Below are positions 1 through 6,934 of a stretch of 30,272 nucleotides of DNA, piece by piece (within the stretch, counting starts at the first letter, position 1; the number at the start of each line of letters is the position of its first letter). Source of the DNA: a virus; IMG/VR virus record IMGVR_UViG_3300030012_001957, positions 1 to 30,272 of that record. One strand, 5' to 3'. The translations under genes and the position numbers were made by a program. The notes beneath the pieces are model-generated. The model was not told where the DNA came from and made no database searches. It was given only the letters and a program-made list of their open reading frames with translations.

Positions 1-347
1 ATATTTATAAAGGAGAAGAGTTTATAACGGTAACTACAGGAACAACAAATCCAGGAACAAGCATTCTAAAAGGCGGATTCAAAAGATATAACAGAGTAGG
101 CGCAGCAGTTGTTAAATCCAATGAATGGTATTACGATATTTATAAATACGGATTACATAACAGAAAGATGGAAGCATTAAGGCAGAGATCATCTAAGCCA
201 ATCTTATATTATAGAGATGGAGATATGGATGGAAAGAGCGAAGAGAAAGGCAAACTTGAAAGCGGAGTTATTTATACAAACTTTCATGGATCAACTTACA
301 GAAAAGGATCATTATTAGAAAGAGATAATATTAACGGATGGTCAGCA
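1..347. repeat. Terminal overlap, left copy (matches 29926-30272)
   Basis: These 347 bases match the right end without gaps at about 96% identity. The 13 mismatches are at 35, 104, 107, 137, 155, 179, 194, 221, 236, 275, 278, 299 and 344. All fall at third codon positions of the lysin-like gene and all are synonymous. This supports a circular map or a circularly permuted genome assembled from at least two close strains. Confidence 0.9.
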
Positions 348-452
348 GGCTGTTTAGTATGCAATAAAAATGCTGAGTATGAAGCGCTGATAAAAATGTT
401 TAAGGATAGCAAGCAGAGATATTTCAGCCTTTGCCTGATCAAAGAATTTTAA
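1..452 (+). CDS. Putative cell-wall lysin, C-terminal part (start lies off the window)
   Basis: The open frame runs in from base 3 with no start; the other end of the window carries the matching 5' part (29787-30272), and joining the two gives a 196-residue protein. An ATG at 168 is internal. In the joined numbering there is a His at 142 in an N-F-H-G-S context and a Ser-Ala-Gly-Cys at 161-164. This resembles the His ... Ser-x-Gly-Cys signature of YkuD-type L,D-transpeptidase folds, although the His-to-Cys spacing is longer than usual. It follows three small membrane or coiled-coil proteins, which fits a role in host lysis by cutting peptidoglycan. No signal peptide is evident, so export would depend on a holin. 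The enzyme class is inferred from a short motif only; a structural protein with a similar fold is possible. Confidence 0.45.
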   Translation, partial: IYKGEEFITVTTGTTNPGTSILKGGFKRYNRVGAAVVKSNEWYYDIYKYGLHNRKMEALRQRSSKPILYYRDGDMDGKSEEKGKLESGVIYTNFHGSTYRKGSLLERDNINGWSAGCLVCNKNAEYEALIKMFKDSKQRYFSLCLIKEF

Positions 453-462
453 ATTAAATAAT

Positions 463-786
463 ATGTTTAACATGAAAAATGCAATAAAGCCTATTGAGGT
501 TAATGTAGATACAAAGAACTTTGATGTTCAATTTGTAAGAGATAAGAAGAAAGGAAAAACGTATATCGAAATCGATACAGATTCTGTCGATATTGTTTAC
601 CAAAAAAACGGAGATGTCAAGATCTTTAAATTAGATACTGAAAGCGATATTCTGGATATTGAAATCAAAACAGATAAGGATGGAACAAAAGTAGATGTTT
701 CTTCCAAAGTTAATTGGATTGGAAAAGTCGTTAGTTGGTTCTTAACAAGAAAAGCAAGAAGATTAGCAAAGAAGGCTAAAAAATGA
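463..786 (+). CDS. Small protein with basic amphipathic C-terminus, unknown function
   Basis: This is a 107-residue protein I do not recognise. Residues 1 to about 80 are rich in short alternating hydrophobic and charged segments, suggesting beta structure. The last 25 residues change sharply to a tryptophan-containing, strongly basic amphipathic segment (W-I-G-K-V-V-S-W-F-L followed by Arg/Lys repeats and A-K-K-A-K-K). That tail could bind membrane, nucleic acid or an acidic partner. The gene starts 10 bases after the lysin-like gene and overlaps the phosphoesterase start by ATGA, so the three are probably co-transcribed. A second ATG at 472 is also a possible start. The lysis-cassette neighbourhood makes a membrane role worth considering, but nothing proves it. 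Confidence 0.75.
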   Translation: MFNMKNAIKPIEVNVDTKNFDVQFVRDKKKGKTYIEIDTDSVDIVYQKNGDVKIFKLDTESDILDIEIKTDKDGTKVDVSSKVNWIGKVVSWFLTRKARRLAKKAKK

Positions 787-1655
787 AAGTCGAAAGGATA
801 AGCAAAAACATAGCGCAGTTTTTAACAGATAAACAAAAAAATAAGGTTGCTATATTAAGCGATTTGCATTGGGATAATCCTCATTGCAATAGAGAACTTT
901 TAAAAGCGCATCTTGATTATTGTTTAGAGCATAACATTCCTGTATTTATTAATGGAGACATGTTTTGCTTGATGCAAGGGAAAGGCGACAGAAGAGGAAA
1001 TAAATCTGATGTAAGGCCTGAACACGCATTCAATAATTATTTTGATTCAATAATAAAAACTGCGGTTGATTGGTTTACGCCATATGCTCATATAATTAAG
1101 TTGATTGGTTACGGAAATCACGAAACATCAATTATCAAGCATCAGGAAACAGATATAATTGCCAGGTTTGTAGATCTTCTAAATTACAAATGTAATTCAA
1201 ATGTTTTAACAGGAGGTTATGGGGGTTGGATTTGGTTTGCTTATCGCAATGGCAACATGAGAAAAGGAATAAAGATGAAATATTTTCACGGAGCAGGCGG
1301 AGGCGGAGCAGTAACTAAAGGAGCAATTAATCTGACAAGAGCGCTTGCAATGTATGAAGCGGAAATCTTTACAATGGGGCATATTCACGAGAACGCAGCG
1401 AGAACTGACGCAAAAGAGATCCTGCAATTTTCTAAAAAAGGATGCGAAATTAAACATCAATATATTCATTCCATGATTACAGGAACATATAAAGATGAAT
1501 ATAGTATTGGGAATTCTGGATTTCATATAGAAAAAGGAAGGCCAATAAAAATATTAGGAGGTAGAATTTTAACATTAAATTTTCAAAGAAAATATATAAA
1601 CAATATCAGAGTATTAAATTGCGCAATTGATTCGCATCAATTTCCGATAAGTTAA
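783..1655 (+). CDS. Calcineurin-like metallophosphoesterase
   Basis: The 290-residue protein carries the metal-binding blocks of the calcineurin-like phosphoesterase fold in order: Asp27-x-His29 (S-D-L-H-W-D), Gly58-Asp59, Gly111-Asn112-His113-Glu114, His169 in F-H-G-A-G, and Gly199-His-Ile-His202. All expected ligands for a two-metal centre are present, so it should be an active hydrolase of phosphomonoesters or phosphodiesters. The substrate cannot be told from sequence; phage relatives are variously proposed to act on nucleic acids or nucleotides. The start is set by an ATGA overlap with the preceding gene. It is the last gene before a terminator at 1712-1744, so it probably ends the late operon. 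The approximately 60 C-terminal residues beyond the metal motifs match nothing I recognise. Confidence 0.88.
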   Translation: MKVERISKNIAQFLTDKQKNKVAILSDLHWDNPHCNRELLKAHLDYCLEHNIPVFINGDMFCLMQGKGDRRGNKSDVRPEHAFNNYFDSIIKTAVDWFTPYAHIIKLIGYGNHETSIIKHQETDIIARFVDLLNYKCNSNVLTGGYGGWIWFAYRNGNMRKGIKMKYFHGAGGGGAVTKGAINLTRALAMYEAEIFTMGHIHENAARTDAKEILQFSKKGCEIKHQYIHSMITGTYKDEYSIGNSGFHIEKGRPIKILGGRILTLNFQRKYINNIRVLNCAIDSHQFPIS

Positions 1656-1656
1656 T

Positions 1657-1664
1657 TATATTTG
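1657..1664 (+). promoter_or_regulatory. Bacteroidota -7-like element TATATTTG
   Basis: The octamer fits the Bacteroidota -7 consensus TAnnTTTG and follows the phosphoesterase stop at once. I see no TTTG at the usual -33 distance. A terminator begins about 48 bases downstream, so a transcript from here would be only about 75 bases unless it reads through. A near-identical arrangement occurs at 8913. Confidence 0.4.
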
Positions 1665-1711
1665 TATTGCAAATTAAGGGGCCAAAAGCCTAATATTTGC
1701 GGATTATGTGT

Positions 1712-1744
1712 AAAGCCCTATCATTAATTTGGTAGGGTTTTTTT
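1712..1744 (+). terminator. Rho-independent terminator after the lysis/phosphoesterase genes
   Basis: CCCTATC at 1716-1722 pairs with GGTAGGG at 1731-1737 (one G-U pair) around the loop ATTAATTT, followed by seven T. Flanking AAAG/TTTT extends the stem. The loop is identical to that of the terminator at 8954-8986. Confidence 0.85.
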
Positions 1745-1772
1745 AATTTCTTAATGTTTTTTTGTCAAAAAG

Positions 1773-1803
1773 TTTGTTTTATTGTTGAAAATAATTATAT
1801 TTG
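1773..1803 (+). promoter_or_regulatory. Host-type Bacteroidota promoter (TTTG, 19 bases, TATATTTG)
   Basis: TTTG at 1773-1776 and TATATTTG at 1796-1803 are separated by 19 bases, matching the known Bacteroidota -33/-7 layout. Transcription would start near 1809-1812, giving a leader of about 20 bases before the ATG at 1830. It lies just past a terminator and heads the early/replication genes, so it is the best early promoter in the window. Confidence 0.75.
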
Positions 1804-1829
1804 AGTTCAAATTATTAACAATATAGAAT

Positions 1830-2042
1830 ATGTATAAAGAAGAAAACATCAAAAGAGTAATCCATGAAACTCAATATTGGGCAGAATGGTTAGAAAAGCA
1901 AAGATCAGAATTATCTAATAATACTGCTCAAATGTCAGGATCTGAGAAATATCCTATTGAAGCAGGAGGATTATCTTCAATGCTGCAAACTGCAATATTT
2001 AAATTAAATCAAGTAGAAAAAATATTAAACGATGAAATGTAA
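1830..2042 (+). CDS. Small helical protein, unknown function
   Basis: A 70-residue protein, first gene of the early operon behind the host-type promoter. It is predicted to be mostly helical, with a Trp/Glu-rich first helix and a second helix ending in N-Q-V-E-K-I-L-N-D-E. There is no membrane segment or cysteine. Its stop overlaps the start of the Dam-type methylase by one base (TAATG), so the two are translationally coupled. First early genes of phages often interfere with host functions, but that is only positional reasoning here. Confidence 0.7.
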   Translation: MYKEENIKRVIHETQYWAEWLEKQRSELSNNTAQMSGSEKYPIEAGGLSSMLQTAIFKLNQVEKILNDEM

Positions 2043-2461
2043 TGAAAAATAGAAATCTAAATCATAGCGATAATTGGGAAACGCCTAAAGAACTTTTTGA
2101 TAAGTTAAACAATGAGTTTAATTTTAACTTTGATCCATGCCCAATAAATCACGATACTAATAAATGGGATGGCTTACAAATAGAATGGAAAGAAAAAAAT
2201 TTTATTAATCCTCCTTATAGCAGAAAACTAAAAGAATTATTTGTTAAAAAAGCAATAGAAGAATCAAAAAAAGGTAAACTATGTGTATTGCTTTTGCCAG
2301 TATCAACAAGCACTAAATTATTTCATGAACATATTTTGCCAAATAAAAAAGAAATAAGATTTATAAAAGGCAGGGTAAAATTTATAGGTTACAATACATT
2401 CGGAGAAAAAGTTACAAATAAAGCAGGAATGCATGATAGCATGATAGTAATATTAAAATAA
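2042..2461 (+). CDS. dam: Phage DNA N6-adenine methyltransferase, Dam type
   Basis: The 139-residue length and motif order match the short phage Dam family (Pfam Dam, PF05869): W-E-T-P at 12-15, F-D-P-C-P at 30-34 and the catalytic N-P-P-Y-S at 56-60. It should transfer methyl from S-adenosylmethionine to adenine N6. The family's characterised members act on GATC, and GATC is frequent in this genome, so self-methylation against host restriction is a reasonable role. The start is fixed by the TAATG overlap with the upstream gene. This is one of four methyltransferases in the window; no cognate endonuclease is seen beside it. Sequence specificity is inferred, not shown. Confidence 0.85.
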   Translation: MKNRNLNHSDNWETPKELFDKLNNEFNFNFDPCPINHDTNKWDGLQIEWKEKNFINPPYSRKLKELFVKKAIEESKKGKLCVLLLPVSTSTKLFHEHILPNKKEIRFIKGRVKFIGYNTFGEKVTNKAGMHDSMIVILK

Positions 2462-2467
2462 AATAAG

Positions 2468-2653
2468 ATGAACATTAATATAGAAACGCCAGGAGGATCG
2501 CATTACTTTCAGATACTTGAATTTCAAGGCGAAAAATTATACAGAAGGCAATCTTATTATTATAAATTATTTAGATGCGTTCCTGCATTCGTATTTGAAT
2601 CAGAAGAGGAATTTTTAAAGGAGTTAAATAAATATAAAGCAAAAGAAATATGA
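2468..2653 (+). CDS. Small hypothetical protein
   Basis: A 61-residue protein I do not recognise. It begins six bases after the Dam-type gene and overlaps the winged-helix gene by ATGA. The sequence is aromatic-rich (R-R-Q-S-Y-Y-Y-K-L-F-R) in the middle and ends in an acidic-to-basic helix (E-E-E-F-L-K-E-L-N-K-Y). Composition suggests a small alpha/beta domain; there is no membrane segment. The tight spacing on both sides supports it as a real gene. Confidence 0.65.
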   Translation: MNINIETPGGSHYFQILEFQGEKLYRRQSYYYKLFRCVPAFVFESEEEFLKELNKYKAKEI

Positions 2654-3033
2654 AACCTAAAGTAAAGAATTGGATTAAACAATTAGAGAACGGAAACATC
2701 AAAACGAACACAACTAAGATCCTTTATGCGATTTGCAAACATACCTATCGAGGAAAAGGATATACAAACGTAAATCAACTAAGAACAGAACTTAATTTAC
2801 CGCATCAAACATTGACTGCAATTTTAAGCATGGTTCAGGATGAAGGCATGATTGATATGTTTGGAGAAGTAGAAATCAATAAAAGCAAATATCAAAAAAT
2901 TAGATATGCAAAGCCTGGAGAAAGAGAAGCGCTGATCTATAACAGAAGAATAGATAAGTTCAATCAATGGCTTAAAAGAGGAACTGAAGGAGAATACAAA
3001 GATCTATTTATTAATTATTTAAAATCAATATAA
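2650..3033 (+). CDS. Winged-helix DNA-binding protein
   Basis: The 127-residue protein has the look of a winged helix over residues 20-85: helix (T-T-K-I-L-Y-A-I-C-K-H), a helix-turn-helix around N-V-N-Q-L-R-T-E-L-N-L-P-H-Q-T-L-T-A-I-L, then a hydrophobic strand-turn-strand (D-M-F-G-E-V-E ... Y-Q-K-I-R-Y). The spacing resembles phage replication initiators and MarR-like regulators. It lies between Dam and the DnaA-like gene, so it may control early transcription or help replication start. The start is set by ATGA overlap with the previous gene. The DNA-binding fold is a moderate-confidence reading; the target is unknown. Confidence 0.6.
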   Translation: MKPKVKNWIKQLENGNIKTNTTKILYAICKHTYRGKGYTNVNQLRTELNLPHQTLTAILSMVQDEGMIDMFGEVEINKSKYQKIRYAKPGEREALIYNRRIDKFNQWLKRGTEGEYKDLFINYLKSI

Positions 3034-3035
3034 TC

Positions 3036-3221
3036 ATGAGAAAAGAAGATAAGATTAAGAAGTTAGTTTTAGGAGAAAACAAATTCAATAAACTAAAAGA
3101 AAATAAGGAGAACATCCTGATCACAAAAGAAGAAGCGGAAAAGATTAAGCAATTAACTGAAGCAGCAAAATATTGGGATAATTTTAATTTTGATTTGTAT
3201 TTAAAAAGGTTTGAATCATGA
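3036..3221 (+). CDS. Small charged helical protein
   Basis: A 61-residue, very lysine- and glutamate-rich protein with heptad-like spacing, so probably a helix or short coiled coil. It starts three bases after the winged-helix gene and overlaps the next by ATGA. A minus-strand frame over the same bases has unlikely codon use and is ignored. I recognise no family. Confidence 0.6.
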   Translation: MRKEDKIKKLVLGENKFNKLKENKENILITKEEAEKIKQLTEAAKYWDNFNFDLYLKRFES

Positions 3222-3436
3222 AAGTTTATAAAATAACATACAAGGCGAAAGATCATTCAGGCGCTTGGAGGAAGAAGTTTTCATTGAGATATGCGAACAC
3301 AGAAGATGAAGCAGTTAGCCAAATAGATGCGCATCATTCTTTGATCATCCAAGTTGAGTTCTTAGGATATAAAGTAGAAAGGAAATCAAAGGATTCAAAA
3401 GAATCATTATCTTCTGATTATCCTGGTAAAAAATAA
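3218..3436 (+). CDS. Small hypothetical protein
   Basis: A 72-residue protein beginning with an apparent beta hairpin (M-K-V-Y-K-I-T-Y-K-A-K), then a helix around T-E-D-E-A-V-S-Q-I and another strand. The layout resembles small ferredoxin-like folds found in many phage early proteins. The last 20 residues are polar and probably disordered. The start overlaps the preceding stop (ATGA). It ends just before a promoter-like element at 3438, so it probably closes this transcription unit. Function unknown. Confidence 0.6.
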   Translation: MKVYKITYKAKDHSGAWRKKFSLRYANTEDEAVSQIDAHHSLIIQVEFLGYKVERKSKDSKESLSSDYPGKK

Positions 3437-3437
3437 T

Positions 3438-3445
3438 TATATTTA
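3438..3445 (+). promoter_or_regulatory. Promoter-like element TATATTTA before the DnaA-like gene
   Basis: TATATTTA is one base from the Bacteroidota -7 consensus TAnnTTTG and shares the flank TAATTATATTT with the elements at 1657 and 1796. It opens a 112-base gene-free gap (3437-3548). I see no good -33 element and no clear DnaA box or iteron in that gap. Confidence 0.35.
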
Positions 3446-3548
3446 GCAGCATTTTTTTCATCCTGCAAAAGAACAAAAATTTGATATGGCTGATATAAAT
3501 GGATCATAAAACAAAAGAAAATTACAAATTAATACTTAATAAAATTAT

Positions 3549-3977
3549 ATGAAATTACTTATAGAAGAGGATTATTTTAACAAGGTTCTTGATATCATAA
3601 ATGATTATCAATTAATCAAACAAGATAGAAAAGCGAATAAGGTTTATCAACGGGCTTATTTATACCATTATCTTTATTCTAAGGGCATGACTCTTCAGGA
3701 GATAGGCAAACTATTCAAACGCAATCATGCAACGATTATGAACGGCTTAAAAGTATATAAGCAGATGATGGAAACAAATAACAAAGGATTTGAATTTGCA
3801 GTTATTGAGATTGCAAATCAATTGAAAGGAGATAATATATTTGAAGATCCGTTAGTTATGGATATTCATAAAGCATTATCATTGAATAGTTGCATAGAAT
3901 GCAAGAAAATTCTTAGAACATTATTTAAGAGTTTAACAGGAGTAAGCCATCGTAAAATTCAAAAATTATTAAATTAG
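3549..3977 (+). CDS. DnaA domain-IV-like DNA-binding protein
   Basis: Residues 46-68 (G-M-T-L-Q-E-I-G-K-L-F, then R-N-H-A-T-I-M-N-G-L-K) closely match the signature helix-turn-helix of DnaA domain IV, which reads DnaA boxes. The family pattern is x-I-G-x-x-F followed by H-x-T-V/I. The 142 residues lack the DnaA ATPase domain, so this is a stand-alone origin- or promoter-binding domain. The remaining C-terminus (about 75-142) is helical with two cysteines (C-I-E-C). Next come a replisome-organizer-like protein and a DnaB-like ATPase, so it probably marks the phage origin or recruits host initiation factors. A transcriptional role is the alternative. Confidence 0.72.
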   Translation: MKLLIEEDYFNKVLDIINDYQLIKQDRKANKVYQRAYLYHYLYSKGMTLQEIGKLFKRNHATIMNGLKVYKQMMETNNKGFEFAVIEIANQLKGDNIFEDPLVMDIHKALSLNSCIECKKILRTLFKSLTGVSHRKIQKLLN

Positions 3978-3991
3978 CAAAAACATAGAAT

Positions 3992-4561
3992 ATGGAAAAC
4001 AAAAAATCTTTCATCTTATATGCTGATATTCATTCAACGATTCAGCATCTAACAGATGAGAAAGCAGGAGAATTATTTAAACTAATCCTGGCATATGTAA
4101 ATGATGAAGATCCTGAAGTCAATGATATTGTTTTAAAGATCGCATTTGAACCGATTAAACAACAATTAAAAAGGGATTTAACCATTTGGAAGAACAAAAG
4201 AAACATCAGAGCAGAAGCAGGAAGAAAGGGCGGTTTAGCAAAATCAAGCAATGCTAGGCAAAAGTTAGCAAACCTGCCTGTTAATGTTAATGTTAATGTA
4301 AATGATATATCTAAAGATATATATAGGGAGTTTAATCATCTTTCAATTTCTATGGATGAATACATGAAATTATTGGAGCATTATAAAAAAGAAAACATTG
4401 ATGATGTTTTGGATTCAATTGAAAATTATAAGCAGAATAAAAAATATAAATCATTATATTTAACGGCAAAGAATTGGTTGAAAAGGGATTACAAGAAACA
4501 AGAATCATCCGTTGATCCATTAGTTAATTATGTTAAAAGCCAAATGAATGATAATAAATAA
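3992..4561 (+). CDS. Replisome-organizer/helicase-loader-like protein (DUF6291-type N-terminus)
   Basis: Residues 5 to about 75 ([12 protein letters not shown] ... [10 protein letters not shown]) match the DUF6291 type of N-terminal domain common in phage and prophage replication proteins. A basic segment with A-G-R-K-G-G-L-A-K follows. Then comes a linker with four Val-Asn pairs encoded by a GTTAAT hexanucleotide repeat, and a helical C-terminal domain with [12 protein letters not shown], like helicase-loader tails. The family is associated with bringing the replicative helicase to the origin. It sits between the DnaA-like gene and the helicase-like gene and overlaps the latter by 14 bases. 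The role is inferred from domain style and context. Confidence 0.65.
   Translation: MENKKSFILYADIHSTIQHLTDEKAGELFKLILAYVNDEDPEVNDIVLKIAFEPIKQQLKRDLTIWKNKRNIRAEAGRKGGLAKSSNARQKLANLPVNVNVNVNDISKDIYREFNHLSISMDEYMKLLEHYKKENIDDVLDSIENYKQNKKYKSLYLTAKNWLKRDYKKQESSVDPLVNYVKSQMNDNK
4280..4303 (+). repeat. GTTAAT hexanucleotide repeat inside a replication gene
   Basis: Three exact GTTAAT units (4280-4297) are followed by GTAAAT, encoding Val-Asn four times in the protein linker. Unit length is a multiple of three, so copy-number change would lengthen or shorten the linker without breaking the frame. Confidence 0.8.
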
Positions 4562-5408
4562 AGGAGCATCAATATCTTACCTGGAAGATTATAAGGAAGG
4601 AAGAATTAAATTAGGTTTAGGAATTGGAGCAGCATTAGATGATTATCTTAGATTTAAAAGAAAGCAATTAAACATAATTTTAGGACATGACAACGTTGGT
4701 AAGACATACTGGTTTCAATGGTATATGCTAAATTTAGCATTAAGGCATGGTTTAAAGTTCTGCATTTGGAGTGGAGAGAATCAATCAGGGCAAGTTCTAA
4801 GAGATCTGATTCAAATGTATAGAGGAAAGCATTTCAAAGATTTAAGCCTTCAGCAGATAAGATCTTCTTCTGCATATTTAGAGCAGTTCTTTACATTCGT
4901 AGATAACAGAAAATTATATAAGCCTGAAGAGTTATTAAAAATATTTAAGGATGTTGAATGCGATGCTTGTATTATTGATCCATTTACAGGATTAGATCGA
5001 TCAATGACTTATGAAGGTAATTACAAATTCTTAAATATATGCAGGCAATTCTGCAACATAACAGGCAAAACAATTTATATTGCATCTCATCCAAATACGG
5101 AATCAGGAAGAAGCGGAAATCTTTACCCTGAAAATCATGAGTGGAAAGGGCATCTCAAACCGCCATTAAAAGATCACATTGAAGGTGGTAAGAGTTTTTT
5201 AAATCGTTGCGATGACATGATTGTTATTCATAGACTGATAAAACACGAAACAATGAAATATGAAACAATGATATCAACTGAAAAGATAAAAGATAAAGAT
5301 TCAGGAGGAGCATTAACGGAATTAAATATGCCAATTTTACATAACTTTAACTCAGGATTAGGATTTAAAGTTCATGGAGTTGATCCTTTAGAACAATTTA
5401 GAATATAA
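4548..5408 (+). CDS. DnaB-like replicative helicase / RecA-fold ATPase
   Basis: The 286-residue protein has a Walker A motif at 46-53 (G-H-D-N-V-G-K-T), a S-G-E-N at 75-78 whose Glu77 sits where DnaB-family enzymes keep the catalytic glutamate, and a Walker B at 138-144 (C-D-A-C-I-I-D). A later I-A-S-H-P and a [11 protein letters not shown] segment match the H4 loop and following region of DnaB/Twinkle-type helicases. No primase and no DnaB N-terminal domain is present, so it is a minimal helicase core; the preceding gene may load it. It should unwind the phage fork 5' to 3' if it follows its family. The start overlaps the upstream gene by 14 bases. Confidence 0.8.
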   Translation: MIINKGASISYLEDYKEGRIKLGLGIGAALDDYLRFKRKQLNIILGHDNVGKTYWFQWYMLNLALRHGLKFCIWSGENQSGQVLRDLIQMYRGKHFKDLSLQQIRSSSAYLEQFFTFVDNRKLYKPEELLKIFKDVECDACIIDPFTGLDRSMTYEGNYKFLNICRQFCNITGKTIYIASHPNTESGRSGNLYPENHEWKGHLKPPLKDHIEGGKSFLNRCDDMIVIHRLIKHETMKYETMISTEKIKDKDSGGALTELNMPILHNFNSGLGFKVHGVDPLEQFRI

Positions 5409-5421
5409 TAAAACAAAAAAT

Positions 5422-5715
5422 ATGATAGAATTAATTAATGCAAAAATAGGATTAGAAAAGGTATTTCTCAGGGCAAAGAATACATTAGAAGAATTAAAAG
5501 AGAAGCATCCAAACAGAAAGGATCTAATTGATAAACAGGAAGATTCATTGGAGGAATTGGCTAATGCTAAATATATCCTGCATCGAATGGATTTAAGATG
5601 CATGAGTTTATCTTCTGAATTATATCGGAATAATAGAATGCTCCTGGAAATGCAAACAGAAATCAAAGAACTAAAAGAAATAAATCAAAAATTAATAAAT
5701 CAAATAAAAATATGA
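5422..5715 (+). CDS. Coiled-coil protein, unknown function
   Basis: A 97-residue protein that is almost entirely helical with heptad spacing (E-E-L-K-E-K ... D-S-L-E-E-L-A-N-A-K ... I-K-E-L-K-E-I-N-Q-K-L). It probably forms a dimeric coiled coil. It lies 13 bases after the helicase and overlaps the next methyltransferase by ATGA. An accessory role in replication is possible from position alone. The minus-strand frame here is a shadow. Confidence 0.65.
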   Translation: MIELINAKIGLEKVFLRAKNTLEELKEKHPNRKDLIDKQEDSLEELANAKYILHRMDLRCMSLSSELYRNNRMLLEMQTEIKELKEINQKLINQIKI

Positions 5716-6341
5716 ATATAACAAATGAAGATAATATGCAACTAATGTCAAGGTATGAAGATAATTACTTTGATTTGGCTATTGTTGACCCTCCATATGG
5801 TATAGGAGCAGACAAAGAAAAAGTAACTCCGAAGAACCATACTTGGAAGAATAAAAAAAATAAAGGCTATAAGGCTAAAGGCTGGGATAAAAATATACCT
5901 ACGGATAAATACTTTAAGGAACTAAAAAGAGTTTCAAAAAATCAGATTATTTGGGGTGGTAATTATTACGGATTAATTGGTGGTTATATTTTTTGGAATA
6001 AAAAAGAAACAATGCCAACTTATTCTAAGGGAGAACTTGCTTGGACTTCATTATTTAATAGGGTTGATTTATTTGAAATGTTATGGAGTGGATACAAGAA
6101 AGAAGTACAAGAAAAACGGATACACCCAACACAAAAGCCTGTTAAACTTTACGAATGGCTTTTAATGAATTACGCAAAGGAGGGAGATAAGATTTTAGAT
6201 ACTCATTTGGGGAGTGGCTCAATAGCAATAGCCTGCCATAACTTAGGATATGATTTAACTGCTTGCGAATTAGATGAAGAATACTATAATAAAGCAATTA
6301 AAAGATTAAATAATCATACTGCTCAATTAAGAATCTGTTAA
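5712..6341 (+). CDS. DNA (N4-cytosine/N6-adenine) methyltransferase
   Basis: The 209 residues carry D-P-P-Y-G at 26-30 (catalytic motif IV), H-P-T-Q-K-P at 138-143 and D-T-H-L-G-S-G-S at 163-170 (cofactor motif I). Catalytic-before-cofactor order is the beta-class arrangement of the N6_N4_Mtase family (PF01555). At 209 residues it is short but has every core motif, so it should be active. A W-G-G-N-Y-Y segment and the H-P-T-Q-K-P block are shared with the ParB-methyltransferase at 10231. The gene contains no GATC that I can find and uses GGT, AGT and GAC more than its neighbours, suggesting recent import. No restriction partner is adjacent. Target sequence unknown. Confidence 0.85.
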   Translation: MNITNEDNMQLMSRYEDNYFDLAIVDPPYGIGADKEKVTPKNHTWKNKKNKGYKAKGWDKNIPTDKYFKELKRVSKNQIIWGGNYYGLIGGYIFWNKKETMPTYSKGELAWTSLFNRVDLFEMLWSGYKKEVQEKRIHPTQKPVKLYEWLLMNYAKEGDKILDTHLGSGSIAIACHNLGYDLTACELDEEYYNKAIKRLNNHTAQLRIC

Positions 6342-6352
6342 AAATATAAATT

Positions 6353-6883
6353 ATGCCAAGATGTAAAAATTGTAAAGAGAAGTTTGAAGCAATGCATTTT
6401 AATCAAAAATATTGCGCTAAAGATGAATGCATGGATGCATGGATTAAATCAGCAAAGGAGGTTCAATGGAAGAAGAAGAAAAAGCGAATGAAAGAAGAAC
6501 TTAAAACAATAAGCGATTACATTAAAGAAGCGCAGAAATGGGTTAATCGATTTGTTAGGTTAAGAGATAAGGATAAGAATTGCGTAAGTTGTAATTCTCC
6601 ATTAACAGGAAAGTTTGATGCAGGCCATTTCTTTTCCGCAGGAGGGCATGGATCAGTTAGATTTGATGTTAGAAACATACATGGGCAGTGTGTTTATTGC
6701 AATCAATATGAGCATGGCAATCTGTTTAAATATCATAAGGAACTATTAAACAGAATAGGATCAGAAGAATTTAATAAATTAGAGCAAAAAAGCAAAGGAG
6801 TTCATAAATGGGATAAGGAAGAACTCAAAAATATCATAAAAGAATTTAAAGAAAAATGCAAAATTATTGAGGATAATTCATAA
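6353..6883 (+). CDS. ninG: NinG-like recombination protein
   Basis: The 176-residue protein matches the lambda NinG family (PF05766). It has an N-terminal zinc-binding cluster (C-x2-C at 4-7, then C and C about 15-20 residues later), a lysine-rich linker, and a central C-V-S-C ... D-A-G-H-F ... G-Q-C-V-Y-C-N block that resembles an HNH-like zinc fold. In lambda, NinG (Rap) acts in recombination and Holliday-junction processing. It is directly upstream of the ERF annealing protein and the exonuclease, so the three form one recombination module. The start is the first ATG after the preceding stop. Nuclease activity is a family-level expectation. Confidence 0.85.
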   Translation: MPRCKNCKEKFEAMHFNQKYCAKDECMDAWIKSAKEVQWKKKKKRMKEELKTISDYIKEAQKWVNRFVRLRDKDKNCVSCNSPLTGKFDAGHFFSAGGHGSVRFDVRNIHGQCVYCNQYEHGNLFKYHKELLNRIGSEEFNKLEQKSKGVHKWDKEELKNIIKEFKEKCKIIEDNS

Positions 6884-6934
6884 ATTATTCTTAATTTTAT
6901 CAACATAAAGGAATATTAATTAAAAACAAGTTAT

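Noticed and set aside
1-347. Exact direct terminal repeats of a linear phage genome
   Set aside because: The copies differ at 13 positions; physical terminal repeats in one molecule would normally be identical.
1206-1526. Long minus-strand frame opposite the phosphoesterase
   Set aside because: It is a shadow of a gene with all metal motifs; the minus frame has odd cysteine-rich low-complexity sequence and no neighbours on that strand.
3437-3548. Possible replication origin before the DnaA-like gene
   Set aside because: Some GATAT words occur, but I see no DnaA boxes, iterons or clear AT-rich unwinding pattern beyond background.
4280-4303. Short repeats as a CRISPR-like array
   Set aside because: Six-base units without spacers, inside a coding frame.
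5977-6165. Plus-strand frame inside the methyltransferase gene
   Set aside because: Entirely inside a gene with all methyltransferase motifs, no homology-like pattern, and no slippery site.
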